Below, one piece after another: positions 48,643-57,828 of a stretch of 64,000 nucleotides of DNA. Numbering within the stretch: position 1 is the first letter of the stretch; every line of letters begins with the position of its first letter. The position numbers and the translations under genes are program-made. A model generated the notes under the pieces. That model was not told the origin of the DNA, made no database searches, and saw nothing but the letters and a program-made list of their open reading frames with translations. The stretch is from SIG603 sp963621245. Its GTDB lineage: Bacteria > Bacillota > Clostridia > Oscillospirales > Acutalibacteraceae. The stretch is taken from the NCBI GenBank assembly GCA_963621245.1, contig CAVFCW010000008.1:14095-78094 (forward strand). Direction: 5' to 3'.

Positions 48643-51561
48643 ATGATTAGAATCGGATTGGATGTCGGCTCGACAACACTCAAGTGTATCGTGCTGAACG
48701 AAAAGGACGAGATAGTTTTTAAAAAGTACGAGAGACATTTTTCTCAGATAACCGAAAAGGCTTCTGCCATGCTCACCGAGATTGCATCGGTTTTGCCCGA
48801 TGAAAACGAGGTCGGCCTTTGCGTTTCGGGTTCTGCCGGAATGGGCTTTGCCGAGGATATGGGCATTCCGTTTATGCAGGAGGTTTACGCAACGAGAGTT
48901 GCCGTCAACAAGCTTCTTCCCGGAACGGACACCGTAATCGAGCTTGGCGGTGAGGATGCGAAAATTCTCTTCATCTCGGGAACTCTCGAGGTAAGAATGA
49001 ACGGCTCTTGCGCCGGCGGAACAGGTGCGTTCATCGATCAGATGGCAACGCTTTTAAACTTAACTCCGTCAGAGATGAACACAATCTCCAAAGATCACGC
49101 AAAGATTTATTCCATTGCTTCACGCTGCGGCGTTTTCGCAAAGTCCGACATTCAGCCGCTTTTGAATCAGGGTGCAAAGAAGGCTGATATTTCGGCTTCG
49201 ATTTTTGCGGCAGTTGTCAATCAGACAATTGCCGGCCTTGCTCAGGGACGAGACATAAAAGGCAACGTGGTTTATTTAGGCGGCCCACTCACATTCTTCA
49301 GCGAGCTTAGAAGAAGTTTTGACGAGGCTTTGGGACTTACGGGCGTTTGTCCTCAGGACTCTCTCTATTTTGTCGCAATGGGTGCGGCGCTTCTCGGCGG
49401 AGAAAAGAGCTTTAATCTCTCCGACATAACAAAGAAGATTGCAAACTATTCCGCATCGGGCAACTACCGTGCGTGCCCCGCACTTTTTGAGAACGAGGCA
49501 GCCTACAAAGAGTTCAGATCCCGCCACGGAATGGACGAGGAGATTAAAACTTATCCGCTCACCGATTCCAAAAAGGCTTACATAGGAATAGATGCCGGTT
49601 CAACCACCCTAAAGGGCGTTGTGCTCAACGAGAACGAAGAGATTGTTTTCTCAAAGTATATGTCCAACTCGGGCAACCCCGTTCCGCTCGTAAAGGAATT
49701 TTTGGAGGATGTTTACAAGAAATTCCCCGATATTAAAATTATGGCGTCCGCTTCAACGGGTTACGGCGAGGAAATCATCAAGAACGCTTTCCACTGCGAT
49801 ACGGGTCTTGTCGAGACTATGGCTCATTTCACGGCGGCAAAGAAGTACGACCCAAAGGTTGATTTTATCATCGATATCGGCGGTCAGGACATTAAGTGCT
49901 TTAAGATAAGAAACGGCGCAATCGACAACATCTTCTTGAACGAGGCTTGCTCCTCGGGATGCGGAAGCTTCTTGCAGACTTTTGCGGGCGCACTCGGCTA
50001 CAACATTGCCGATTTTGCAAAGAAGGGTATTTTTGCCGAAAAGCCGGTTGACCTCGGCTCAAGATGTACTGTTTTCATGAACTCCTCCGTTAAGCAGGCT
50101 CAGAAAGACGGTGCTTCCATCGAGAACATAAGCGCGGGACTTTCAATTTCCGTTGTCAAGAACGCACTTTACAAGGTTATCCGTGTTGCCAATGCAGATT
50201 CGCTCGGCGAGCACATAGTTGTTCAGGGCGGAACTTTCCTCAATGACGCTGTTTTGCGTGCGTTTGAACAGGAAATCGGCAGAAATGTTACAAGACCGGC
50301 TGAATCGGGACTTATGGGCGCATTCGGTGCCGCTCTTTATGCAAAGAAGCACGTGAAAAAAGAGAAAAGCGAGATTCTCTCACCCGAACAGCTTGAAAAG
50401 TTTACCCACGAGGTAAAGGCAATCACATGTAACGGCTGCAACAACCACTGCAGACTTACCGTGAACACCTTTGAGGACGGCAGACGTTTCATAGGCGGAA
50501 ACCGCTGCGAAAAGCCGCTTCACCTCAAGACAACCACAAAGAAATATAATCTCTACGATTACAAGAAGGAACTTCTTAACTCCTATGAAGATACCGAGTC
50601 CAAGAACGGCTTGCCGCAAATCGGCATTCCTATGGGGCTTAACATGTATGAGCTCTATCCGTTCTGGCATAAATTCTTCACTTCGCTCGGATTCGGAATC
50701 AAGAGAAGTCCCGAGTCAACGAGAAAGATGTATCTCAAAGGACAGCACACCATTCCTTCGGATACAGCCTGTTACCCCGCAAAGCTTATTCACGGTCACA
50801 TTGAGTGGCTTATCGATAACGGCTCGGACGTTATCTTCTATCCGTGCATGAGCTACAACATCGACGAGGGTCTCGGTGACAACCACTACAACTGTCCCGT
50901 TGTCGCTTATTACCCCGAGGTTATCGGCGCAAACGTGACGGCGCTCGAGAACAAAAAGTTCATCAAGGACTATGTGGGCATTCACCGCAGAAAGGACTTC
51001 CCAAAGAAAATAACCGATATATTAAACCGTGAGCTCGGTTTGAATCTCGATGTTAAATCTGTTAAGAAAGCTTCGGACGCCGCATACGCAGAGTATGAGA
51101 AGTACATGAATGCGGTCAGAGCAAAGGGAAAAGAGTACCTTAAAATCGGTCTTGACGAGGGCAGACAGATAATCATCGTCTCGGGCAGACCTTATCACCT
51201 TGACAGCGAGGTAAACCACGGAATCGACAACCTTATCTGCGACTGCGGTGCAGTTCTCATCACCGAGGACAGCGTGAGCGACGAGGTGGAAAAGTTCAGC
51301 ACGACCGTTCTCAACCAGTGGACATATCACTCAAGACTTTATGCGGCTGCAAAGTATGTTGCCGACAGCGGAAACAAGAACATCAACTTGGTTCAGCTCG
51401 TCTCGTTCGGCTGCGGCGTTGACGCCATAACAACCGATGAGGTCAGAAAAATTCTTGAGAGCAAGAACAGAATTTACACGCAGATTAAGATAGACGAGAT
51501 TACAAACCTCGGTGCGGTCAAAATCAGACTTCGTTCACTCTTTGCCGCACTTGAAGATTAA
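48643..51561 (+). CDS. 2-hydroxyacyl-CoA dehydratase-type activase, two ASKHA domains plus a DUF2229-like domain
   Basis: The protein has 972 residues. Two BcrAD/BadFG ATPase domains are tandem: the first begins GLDVGSTTLKCIVL, the second (about 312) GIDAGSTTLKGVVL. Each carries iron-sulfur Cys motifs (GSCAGGTGAF with ASRCGVF; EACSSGCGSF with GSRCTVF). A CxxCxxxC site near 590 (CNGCNNHC) and a C-terminal region (IPMGLNMYELYPF ... DTACYPAK) follow. Family members use ATP to inject an electron into a partner dehydratase. In many genomes the homologous protein is about 1400 residues; here the C-terminal part is a separate gene 36 bp downstream. Its physiological partner is unknown. Confidence 0.85.
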   Translation: MIRIGLDVGSTTLKCIVLNEKDEIVFKKYERHFSQITEKASAMLTEIASVLPDENEVGLCVSGSAGMGFAEDMGIPFMQEVYATRVAVNKLLPGTDTVIELGGEDAKILFISGTLEVRMNGSCAGGTGAFIDQMATLLNLTPSEMNTISKDHAKIYSIASRCGVFAKSDIQPLLNQGAKKADISASIFAAVVNQTIAGLAQGRDIKGNVVYLGGPLTFFSELRRSFDEALGLTGVCPQDSLYFVAMGAALLGGEKSFNLSDITKKIANYSASGNYRACPALFENEAAYKEFRSRHGMDEEIKTYPLTDSKKAYIGIDAGSTTLKGVVLNENEEIVFSKYMSNSGNPVPLVKEFLEDVYKKFPDIKIMASASTGYGEEIIKNAFHCDTGLVETMAHFTAAKKYDPKVDFIIDIGGQDIKCFKIRNGAIDNIFLNEACSSGCGSFLQTFAGALGYNIADFAKKGIFAEKPVDLGSRCTVFMNSSVKQAQKDGASIENISAGLSISVVKNALYKVIRVANADSLGEHIVVQGGTFLNDAVLRAFEQEIGRNVTRPAESGLMGAFGAALYAKKHVKKEKSEILSPEQLEKFTHEVKAITCNGCNNHCRLTVNTFEDGRRFIGGNRCEKPLHLKTTTKKYNLYDYKKELLNSYEDTESKNGLPQIGIPMGLNMYELYPFWHKFFTSLGFGIKRSPESTRKMYLKGQHTIPSDTACYPAKLIHGHIEWLIDNGSDVIFYPCMSYNIDEGLGDNHYNCPVVAYYPEVIGANVTALENKKFIKDYVGIHRRKDFPKKITDILNRELGLNLDVKSVKKASDAAYAEYEKYMNAVRAKGKEYLKIGLDEGRQIIIVSGRPYHLDSEVNHGIDNLICDCGAVLITEDSVSDEVEKFSTTVLNQWTYHSRLYAAAKYVADSGNKNINLVQLVSFGCGVDAITTDEVRKILESKNRIYTQIKIDEITNLGAVKIRLRSLFAALED

Positions 51562-51597
51562 GATATATTATTACAAGGATAACTTAAGGATAAACTT

Positions 51598-52866
51598 ATG
51601 GCAGACGATAAAGGAAGAATTGAATTTACCAAGGAAATGAAGAAGACCTACAAGATTCTCTTTCCTAACATGCTGGATATTCACTTTCATATGCTCCAGC
51701 AGATGTTCAGAACGTACGGATTCGACCTCGAGCTTTTGACAAACACCGATCAGAGCGTAATTGACGAGGGACTCAAGTATGTTCACAACGACACCTGTTA
51801 CCCCGCTCTTTTGACGACAGGTCAGATGATTTCTGCGCTCAAAAGCGGAAAATACGATGTCAATCACACGGCGCTCATTATGTCTCAGACAGGCGGCGGA
51901 TGCCGTGCGTCAAACTACATTCATCTAATAAGAAAAGCACTTAAGTCGGCGGGCATGCCTCAGGTTCCCGTTATTTCGGTCAACCTCTCGGGACTTGAGA
52001 AAAACTCCGGTTTCAAGATAACTTTGCCGATGCTCAGAAAAGCCGTTGCGATTTTGGTTTACGGCGATTTGCTCACACTTCTCAATAATCAGGTTAAGCC
52101 CTACGAGGTGAACCGCGGCGAGTGTGCCGCACTTGTAAGAAAGTGGCAGAATTTTATCTGCGACAAGATAGACAACAAACAGGGCCTTAAAGCAAGTGAG
52201 ATGAAAGAATATCTCTCCGCTATGGTCAAGGACTTTGACGCAGTTAAGCAGGACGGAATTAAGCGAGTAAAGGTTGGTATTGTCGGCGAGATTTACGTCA
52301 AGTACTGTCCGCTTGCAAACAACAACCTCGAGCAGTTCTTGTATGAGCAGGGCGCAGAGTACATGATTCCCGGCGTTATGGGCTTTTTCCTCTTCAAGAT
52401 TGATAACCGAATTGAAGATATTAAGCTTTACGGCGGAAGTGCGGTAAAGGATAAGGCTTGTAAGGCGCTTTACAGCTTTGTAGAAAATTACGAGAGTATG
52501 ATTATTGAGGCTCTTGACGGAAGCAAGTTCACAAAACCTGCCACCTACAAGCATTTGAAAGAGCTTGCCGCTCCCGTTATCGGTTCGGGATGCAAAATGG
52601 GCGAGGGCTGGCTTTTGACCGCGGAGATGCTCGAGCTTATCGAATCGGGTTACGGAAACATTGTTTCGGCTCAGCCGTTCGGTTGCTTGCCGAACCACAT
52701 TGTCGCAAAGGGAATGATCAGAAGAATAAGAGAAGATCATCCCGATGCAAACATTGTTGCTGTCGATTATGACGCATCCGCAACGAAGGTAAACCAGGAG
52801 AACAGAATCAAGCTTATGCTTGCTGTCGGTAAGGAAAACCTTGAAAAAGAAAATAAAGCTAAGTAA
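51598..52866 (+). CDS. 2-hydroxyacyl-CoA dehydratase-like subunit, companion of the activase
   Basis: This 422-residue protein corresponds to the C-terminal portion of the large activase-type proteins in other genomes (COG3581-type). It shows YVHNDTCYPALLTTGQMI, SQTGGGCRASNYIHLIRKAL (20 residues) and IGSGCKMGEGWLL, with several Cys residues likely to bind a 4Fe-4S cluster. It is 36 bp after the activase gene and surely cotranscribed with it. The two together span 1394 residues, matching the usual single-chain length, so a gene split (or an ancestral separate state) is inferred. A terminator follows. Confidence 0.8.
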   Translation: MADDKGRIEFTKEMKKTYKILFPNMLDIHFHMLQQMFRTYGFDLELLTNTDQSVIDEGLKYVHNDTCYPALLTTGQMISALKSGKYDVNHTALIMSQTGGGCRASNYIHLIRKALKSAGMPQVPVISVNLSGLEKNSGFKITLPMLRKAVAILVYGDLLTLLNNQVKPYEVNRGECAALVRKWQNFICDKIDNKQGLKASEMKEYLSAMVKDFDAVKQDGIKRVKVGIVGEIYVKYCPLANNNLEQFLYEQGAEYMIPGVMGFFLFKIDNRIEDIKLYGGSAVKDKACKALYSFVENYESMIIEALDGSKFTKPATYKHLKELAAPVIGSGCKMGEGWLLTAEMLELIESGYGNIVSAQPFGCLPNHIVAKGMIRRIREDHPDANIVAVDYDASATKVNQENRIKLMLAVGKENLEKENKAK

Positions 52867-52868
52867 TA

Positions 52869-52912
52869 AAAACGAGAGTGTTCCGAAAAAAGAATACTCT
52901 CGTTTTGTTTTA
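52869..52912 (+). terminator. Terminator after the activase operon
   Basis: ACGAGAGTGTTC pairs with GAATACTCTCGT (one G-T pair), and A and T tracts follow. The convergent TraX-like gene ends beside it. Confidence 0.85.
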
Positions 52913-53635
52913 GCCGATTGCGAGTTTTATGAAGTAAAATAGCAGAAGATGCATAGGATAAATCGCATAGAAAAACCATTTGTATTTGTGTGGGCCGAGT
53001 TTTCCGTTGTAGAAGTAAATCGGAATCGAGGCGGCTGCGGCGTAGGACTGAAGCGGATTTAAGCTTGTGATTTTAACGGGACTTCCCGCAAAGGCTTTTA
53101 ACGGCAAAGTCACTCTTTTGAATGAATTGAAGCCGATGCTCACAACGGCTCCCGATGCGGCGCAAGAGGCACGGTCTTTTCTGAAAATATAGTAGGAGAG
53201 CATGAGAACAATTCCGTAAATTCCGTAGGCTGTATTGAAATAAGCCGAGGAGAAGAGAATCAAAGCGAGCAGAAAAGCCGATAGGACTTTAAATATCGTT
53301 TTGTTTTCTTTTTCGAGAATAGTCTCTGCGGTATTTAGGGCGAGAACGCCGAGGTAAAGCTCAAACATAATGTTGAGACTTTTTAAATCGAGCACCTTTT
53401 GCAAGAATGCAAGATCGTGCGGAACCTCGGAGATTACGCCGAAAACGAAGAGCCTTGCGGCGTATTTTGTGCGTGAACGGGTGTGGACAAAGCCCTCGCT
53501 CAAGAGGAACGCATATATCGGAAAACTAAGTCTGCCGATATATCTGAACCAAATATATTGCGGAAAGAAAATCGCACCGATGTGATCTGTAATCATGGTT
53601 ATGAGGGCTATTAATTTAAGTGTGAAACAAGACAT
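52910..53635 (-). CDS. TraX-family membrane protein
   Basis: The protein has 241 residues with about seven membrane segments. The N-terminus (LKLIALITMITDHIGAIFFP, 20 residues) and RYIGRLSFPIYAFLLSEGF are the TraX signature. In F plasmid TraX acetylates pilin; most chromosomal homologs are of unknown function and belong to an acyltransferase-like membrane family. No conjugation gene is nearby, so this does not indicate a mobile element. It is convergent with the activase operon. Confidence 0.85.
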   Translation of the reverse strand: MSCFTLKLIALITMITDHIGAIFFPQYIWFRYIGRLSFPIYAFLLSEGFVHTRSRTKYAARLFVFGVISEVPHDLAFLQKVLDLKSLNIMFELYLGVLALNTAETILEKENKTIFKVLSAFLLALILFSSAYFNTAYGIYGIVLMLSYYIFRKDRASCAASGAVVSIGFNSFKRVTLPLKAFAGSPVKITSLNPLQSYAAAASIPIYFYNGKLGPHKYKWFFYAIYPMHLLLFYFIKLAIG

Positions 53636-53704
53636 TCTATCTTTCTTTTCCCCTTTCGGTAAAAGCTAGGCACAAGCGAAGGGTTGGTTTAAACTACACA
53701 ATGC

Positions 53705-53733
53705 TTGCTTTTATGTATGGTTTAAGGTATTAT
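53705..53733 (+). promoter_or_regulatory. Predicted promoter of the second two-component operon
   Basis: TTGCTT (53705-53710), 17 bp and TATTAT (53728-53733), with a predicted start near 53740. Confidence 0.45.
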
Positions 53734-53768
53734 TTAAGAGTATATATTTGATTTGAAAGGAAATCAAG

Positions 53769-54455
53769 ATGGCTCTGATTTATATTGTAGAGGACGACCA
53801 TAGTATAAGGGAAATCGAGACTATCGCTCTAAAAAATGCAAACCACACCGTAGTCGGATTTGACAAGGCGTCGGAGTTTTTCAAAAGACTTGAGCAAAAT
53901 GAGCCCGAGCTTGTTTTGCTTGACGTTATGCTGCCCGATTCCGACGGCTACGAGATTGTAAGAAAAATGAGAGCGAACTCAAAATGGAAGAAAATCCCCG
54001 TCATTATGGTAACGGCAAAGGCTACCGAGATGGACATGATCAAAGGTTTTGACGACGGCGCCGACGACTATATCCGCAAGCCGTTTTCTGTTATGGAACT
54101 TCTTTCACGCGTTAAGGCAATGCTCAGACGAATGAACGATGACGATGAGGAGGCTATAATCAAAATCGGAAGTATTGTACTCGACAACGAGCGACACGCC
54201 GTATTGACGGATGACGTGCAGGTGGATCTCACCTACAAAGAGTACGAGCTTTTGAGATACCTTATGATAAACCGAAACATCGTTCTAAGCCGTGAGAACA
54301 TCATGCGCGTTGTTTGGGGAACGGATTTCGAGGGCGAATCGAGAACAGTTGATGTTCACATAAGAACATTAAGACACAAGCTTGGCACGGCGGGCAAACA
54401 GATTAAAACCGTGAGAAACGTCGGTTATGTAATGGAAAGCAACACGAAGGAGTAA
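53769..54455 (+). CDS. OmpR-family response regulator (second system)
   Basis: The protein has 228 residues. The receiver has VEDD and phosphoacceptor Asp52 in LVLLDVMLP, and the conserved Lys in YIRKPFS. The winged helix contains LSRENIMRVVWGTDFEG and RTVDVHIRTLRHKLG. Its partner kinase follows 24 bp downstream. The pairing resembles PhoP-PhoR, but no phosphate gene is nearby to support that role. The ribosome site is AAAGGAAA. Confidence 0.93.
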   Translation: MALIYIVEDDHSIREIETIALKNANHTVVGFDKASEFFKRLEQNEPELVLLDVMLPDSDGYEIVRKMRANSKWKKIPVIMVTAKATEMDMIKGFDDGADDYIRKPFSVMELLSRVKAMLRRMNDDDEEAIIKIGSIVLDNERHAVLTDDVQVDLTYKEYELLRYLMINRNIVLSRENIMRVVWGTDFEGESRTVDVHIRTLRHKLGTAGKQIKTVRNVGYVMESNTKE

Positions 54456-54479
54456 CCACGCATCAAAGGAAGAAAGAAA

Positions 54480-55808
54480 ATGAAGCAAAAAATAAATATC
54501 CGTCTTGCGATAATCGCAGTAATAGCGATAGTGGCAACGACGATAGGAATCACCTTTGTTTATTACGGGCTTTTCCGTGCTCAGGTTCGTGAGGACCTTA
54601 AAATGGCGGCTGAGCTCGTGGACGAGACAGGGGTTTTTGAGACTGCCGACGAGACGAACATCGACAAGCAGTTTAATTTCAGTACGGGAAATTTCCGAGT
54701 GACTTGGATAGCAAAGGACGGCTCGGTCATTTACGACAACGACAACAACGCCTACACGCTCGAAAATCACCTTGACCGCCCCGAGATAAAAGAGGCTATG
54801 GAAAATGGTTCGGGCGAGAGCATAAGGCTTTCATCAACCATGGGAATGAACACTTACAACTATGCAATTCTTGAGGATAACGGCACGGTTGTGAGAATTT
54901 CCACCGAGGCGAGAACGATAGGTAGCGTGATTGTGGCTGTCATTCCCGTCATTTTGCTTGTCTCTGCGTTCATTCTCGCAACTTGCATTTTGCTTGGACA
55001 TTTGCTCACAAACAAAATCATCGAGCCGATAAACCAAATGGCTGAGCACCTCGACGATCACTCGGGCGAGACAACTTCTTACAAGGAGCTTGAGCCGTTT
55101 GAAAACAAGATACGCTCTCAGCACGACAAAATTTTGCGTGCGGCTTCGATAAGACAGGATTTCACGGCGAACGTTTCTCACGAGCTGAAAACGCCGCTCA
55201 CGGCTATAAAGGGTTATGCCGAACTGCTTGAAAACGGCATGGTTGAGCCTGAAAATCAAAATCACATTCTGCGCCAGATAAGAAAAAATGCAGACAGACT
55301 TTTACAGCTCATCAACGATATAATCGAGCTTTCTAACCTTGACCGCAACGAAAACAAGATGGAGTTTGCGGAGTTCGATTTATATGAGCTTGCCGAAGAG
55401 TGTTGCCACGACCTTGAGATAAATGCTTCGCAGAAGTCGATAAGCATAGACCTAAAGGGCGAGCCGACCAATATAATGGGAGACAAGAGCCTTATAAGCG
55501 AGCTTATCTACAACCTCGTACAGAACTCAATTCAGTACAACGATTTTGGCGGTGAAATAAGAGTTTTTGCTGGCATAAGAAACGATAAAGCCGTGCTTGA
55601 AGTAAAGGATAACGGCATAGGCATTCCGAGGGAGCATCAGGAGAGAGTTTTCGAGAGGTTCTACCGTGTGGATAAATCAAGATCACGAGAGACGGGCGGA
55701 ACGGGCCTCGGTCTTGCGATAGTTAAGCACATCGCAGAGGTTCATAATGCCGATTTGAAGCTTGACAGCGAATACGGTTTGGGAACCACAATTACAGTTA
55801 CATTCTGA
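54480..55808 (+). CDS. Sensor histidine kinase (second system)
   Basis: The protein has 442 residues: a membrane segment at about 8-30, an extracytoplasmic sensor to about 145, a second membrane segment, and a HAMP-like region (NKIIEPINQMAEHL). HisKA has the His in ANVSHELKTPLTAIKGYAEL (20 residues). HATPase boxes are LIYNLVQNSIQYN, DNGIGIPREHQERVFERFY and GTGLGLAIVKHI. The kinase is of the PhoR/WalK type. The signal is unknown. A terminator follows immediately. Confidence 0.93.
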   Translation: MKQKINIRLAIIAVIAIVATTIGITFVYYGLFRAQVREDLKMAAELVDETGVFETADETNIDKQFNFSTGNFRVTWIAKDGSVIYDNDNNAYTLENHLDRPEIKEAMENGSGESIRLSSTMGMNTYNYAILEDNGTVVRISTEARTIGSVIVAVIPVILLVSAFILATCILLGHLLTNKIIEPINQMAEHLDDHSGETTSYKELEPFENKIRSQHDKILRAASIRQDFTANVSHELKTPLTAIKGYAELLENGMVEPENQNHILRQIRKNADRLLQLINDIIELSNLDRNENKMEFAEFDLYELAEECCHDLEINASQKSISIDLKGEPTNIMGDKSLISELIYNLVQNSIQYNDFGGEIRVFAGIRNDKAVLEVKDNGIGIPREHQERVFERFYRVDKSRSRETGGTGLGLAIVKHIAEVHNADLKLDSEYGLGTTITVTF

Positions 55809-55816
55809 TAAAACGA

Positions 55817-55851
55817 CAAAAACGGCAAAGCGTGCGCTCTGCCGTTTTTTG
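55817..55851. terminator. Bidirectional terminator after the second kinase gene
   Basis: AAAACGGCA pairs with TGCCGTTTT, with further inner pairing. T tracts on both sides serve the convergent small gene too. Confidence 0.8.
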
Positions 55852-55854
55852 ATT

Positions 55855-56064
55855 TTAAGCTAAAAGTCCGATTATAACCGCACATATCACTGCGGCAACC
55901 GATATAATCGGCATGCAGCAGCCCAAGCATCCGCAGCCCGAACGGTACATTCCTCTTCTCGGCGGCGGTGGAGGCGGTGGCGGAGGACGAAATCCTCTTC
56001 TTCTCGGAGGGCCGCCCATACCCATCGGAGGCGGTCCGCCCATAGGGCCTCTTCCCATTGGCAT
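55855..56064 (-). CDS. Small Gly/Pro-rich membrane protein with a nine-proline run
   Basis: The protein has 69 residues. It begins MPMGRGPMGG with Gly/Pro/Met repeats, then RRR, a run of nine Pro, RR and a Cys-rich patch (CGCLGCC). The C-terminal hydrophobic segment of about 20 residues is a predicted membrane anchor. The start follows AAAGGGGATG; a longer frame begins 19 codons earlier and is less likely. The polyproline run would need EF-P for efficient translation. No known family was recognised; the low complexity limits confidence. It stands between a kinase gene and a DUF2798-type gene. Confidence 0.6.
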   Translation of the reverse strand: MPMGRGPMGGPPPMGMGGPPRRRGFRPPPPPPPPPRRGMYRSGCGCLGCCMPIISVAAVICAVIIGLLA

Positions 56065-56247
56065 AAAAACATCCCCTTTCAAAAATTGTTGGTTAAAACA
56101 TGAGTTTATCAATTCTGTCAATTTACTTAACGAATTCGTTTATTGTGACTTCAGTATACAACATATATAACTAAAAATAAAGGGATGTTACAGAGAAAAT
56201 ATGTGCTTTATTTCCCGAAAAGGGAGAAAATCAACAGCTTATTGCTT

Positions 56248-56715
56248 TTAAACCTCGGTTTTTCTCACGAAAAGAGATCTGAAGATAAGTCTTGCGAGCG
56301 GGCCAGCCACAAAAAGCTGTGCGGGCATTGCCATGAGGAAATTTTTGCAGTAGATCATAAGATAATTGGGGATGAAATTTGCGGTGAATCCAAAACCGTG
56401 ATAAACGCCGATGAAACTTGCCAAAAACACCTGACAAACCACGGTGAAAACCTGAATGGCAAATATAATCGCTATGGGGCGGTCTGTCGGTTTCACAACC
56501 CTGAACGCAAAGAATTTTGCGACACGGCTTGATATAAAAAACGCACACAGAAATATAATCACGAACTCAACCCACATACTTTTAAGGACAAATAAAAATG
56601 TGAAATTCGTGAAACTGCCCGTGGCAAGCACGGTGTTGTAAAGCGTCATGATGTAAACCATAATAAAAGCGGTTATGGCGGTGAATACGACCGACTGAAA
56701 TTTAGTTTTTGGCAT
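56248..56715 (-). CDS. DUF2798-type membrane protein
   Basis: The protein has 155 residues with four predicted membrane segments. The sequence MVYIMTLYNTVLATGSFTNF and the later PIAIIFAIQVFTVVCQVFLAS fit the DUF2798 family of small bacterial membrane proteins, whose function is unknown. It is minus strand, with the next plus-strand gene beginning 336 bp away. No partner gene suggests a function. Confidence 0.75.
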   Translation of the reverse strand: MPKTKFQSVVFTAITAFIMVYIMTLYNTVLATGSFTNFTFLFVLKSMWVEFVIIFLCAFFISSRVAKFFAFRVVKPTDRPIAIIFAIQVFTVVCQVFLASFIGVYHGFGFTANFIPNYLMIYCKNFLMAMPAQLFVAGPLARLIFRSLFVRKTEV

Positions 56716-57050
56716 TTTGATATTTTCCTTTCAGAGTAAAAAAGTATAAAAAAATAAATGCCGCCTCGCCGTCCGACATTGGCAAGGTGACATTTAGTGT
56801 CTCGAAAATATTAGATTAATTTGTTCGCATTAATTCTACCAAAAAATCAAAGCTTCGGCAATAACACAGTTTTGAAAAATCTTTTTTCAAAATTATCGAT
56901 ATTTTGTTAAATCTGCCGTTGCGGTTTAGCACGTCAATATTATATACTGTAGTATACCAAAAGCATATGAAATTTTGATTAAGTGAGCAAACGGGTCTTT
57001 TTGTTTGTGCATCCGAGCATACGGATGTTTGTGCGAAAGGAGAATTTATT
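56716..57050. other. Divergent intergenic region between the DUF2798 and HD-domain genes
   Basis: This is about 335 bp of AT-rich DNA with no convincing gene. It contains the inverted repeat TATACT-GT-AGTATA at 56943-56956. At 57004-57034 a hairpin (CATCCG / CGGATG) is flanked by two TTTGTGC direct copies, immediately before the ribosome site of the HD-domain gene. The hairpin could affect translation initiation; this is speculative. Confidence 0.5.
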
Positions 57051-57548
57051 TTGACAAGAGCCGATAAAATGAAGGTTATCAAGCACCACGGCAGAGATAT
57101 TTTGAAATCCTCCGGAATGAAAAAGGAGCATAAATTTATTCAGCACGGAAACATTTCCGTTTTCAAGCACTCGCTCTCCGTTGCCATGATGTGCGTTTCC
57201 ATTGCGGACAAGCTTCCTTTTAAGGTCAACAAGCGATCGCTTGTGAGGGGTGCGCTTCTTCACGACTATTTTCTTTATGACTGGCACGTGCCCGATAAAT
57301 CTCACAAACTGCACGGCTTCAGCCATGCGGGAACGGCGCTTAACAACGCAAAACGCGACTTTAAACTGAACAGAATCGAAAAAAATATGATCAGAACGCA
57401 CATGTTTCCGTTAAACCTCATGTCGCCGCCAACGCACAGAGAGAGCGTCATTCTCTGCCTTGCCGACAAAATTGTCGCAACAAGAGAGACGGCCGACGGT
57501 TTTAAGAGAAAATTCGGTTTGAAAAAGAAAAGAAAATTCAAAAGATAA
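57051..57548 (+). CDS. HD-domain phosphohydrolase-like protein
   Basis: This 165-residue protein has an HD fold: a His in VFKHSLSVAMM, the HD pair in GALLHDYFLYDWH, further His residues in HGFSHA and RTHMFPL, and an Asp in LADKIVA. Such proteins are metal-dependent phosphohydrolases of nucleotides or related compounds; the substrate is unknown. The start is TTG at 57051 with a clear AAAGGAG site. The C-terminus is Lys/Arg-rich. It stands alone, with a terminator. Confidence 0.8.
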   Translation: MTRADKMKVIKHHGRDILKSSGMKKEHKFIQHGNISVFKHSLSVAMMCVSIADKLPFKVNKRSLVRGALLHDYFLYDWHVPDKSHKLHGFSHAGTALNNAKRDFKLNRIEKNMIRTHMFPLNLMSPPTHRESVILCLADKIVATRETADGFKRKFGLKKKRKFKR

Positions 57549-57559
57549 ATTGATTTTTT

Positions 57560-57592
57560 CGGCAGTACCGTCATGCGGTTCTGCCGTTTTTG
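57560..57592 (+). terminator. Terminator after the HD-domain gene
   Basis: CGGCAG pairs with CTGCCG and the inner stem ACCG/CGGT continues it; five T residues follow. Confidence 0.8.
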
Positions 57593-57723
57593 TTTTGGGT
57601 GTGACAATTTTTGTGACAGCCTTAATGTATCGTTTGCATTTCTCTTAATTCAAAAATTCAACAGACTGTCCATTAACTTTCGCTAAAACACAACAAAAAG
57701 CAAAAAATAAGAAAATAAGAGTC

Positions 57724-57752
57724 TTTAATTTAAAAAAGATATGTGGTAAAAT
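57724..57752 (+). promoter_or_regulatory. Predicted promoter of the adhesin gene
   Basis: TTTAAT (57724-57729), 17 bp and TAAAAT (57747-57752), with a TGG extended -10. The predicted start is near 57759. Confidence 0.4.
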
Positions 57753-57828
57753 AAAAATGTATATAGGTTTGTATTTTAGAAAACTAAAATCTATTGCAAA
57801 TCTAAACTCTGAAACGGAGGGTAATATT

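Noticed and set aside
51925..52740. A 271-residue antisense frame in the activase companion gene
   Set aside because: It is the shadow of a conserved gene and has no independent start signal.
52910..53635. Conjugative element suggested by the TraX-type gene
   Set aside because: TraX-family proteins are common on chromosomes, and no relaxase, type IV secretion or transfer genes are present.
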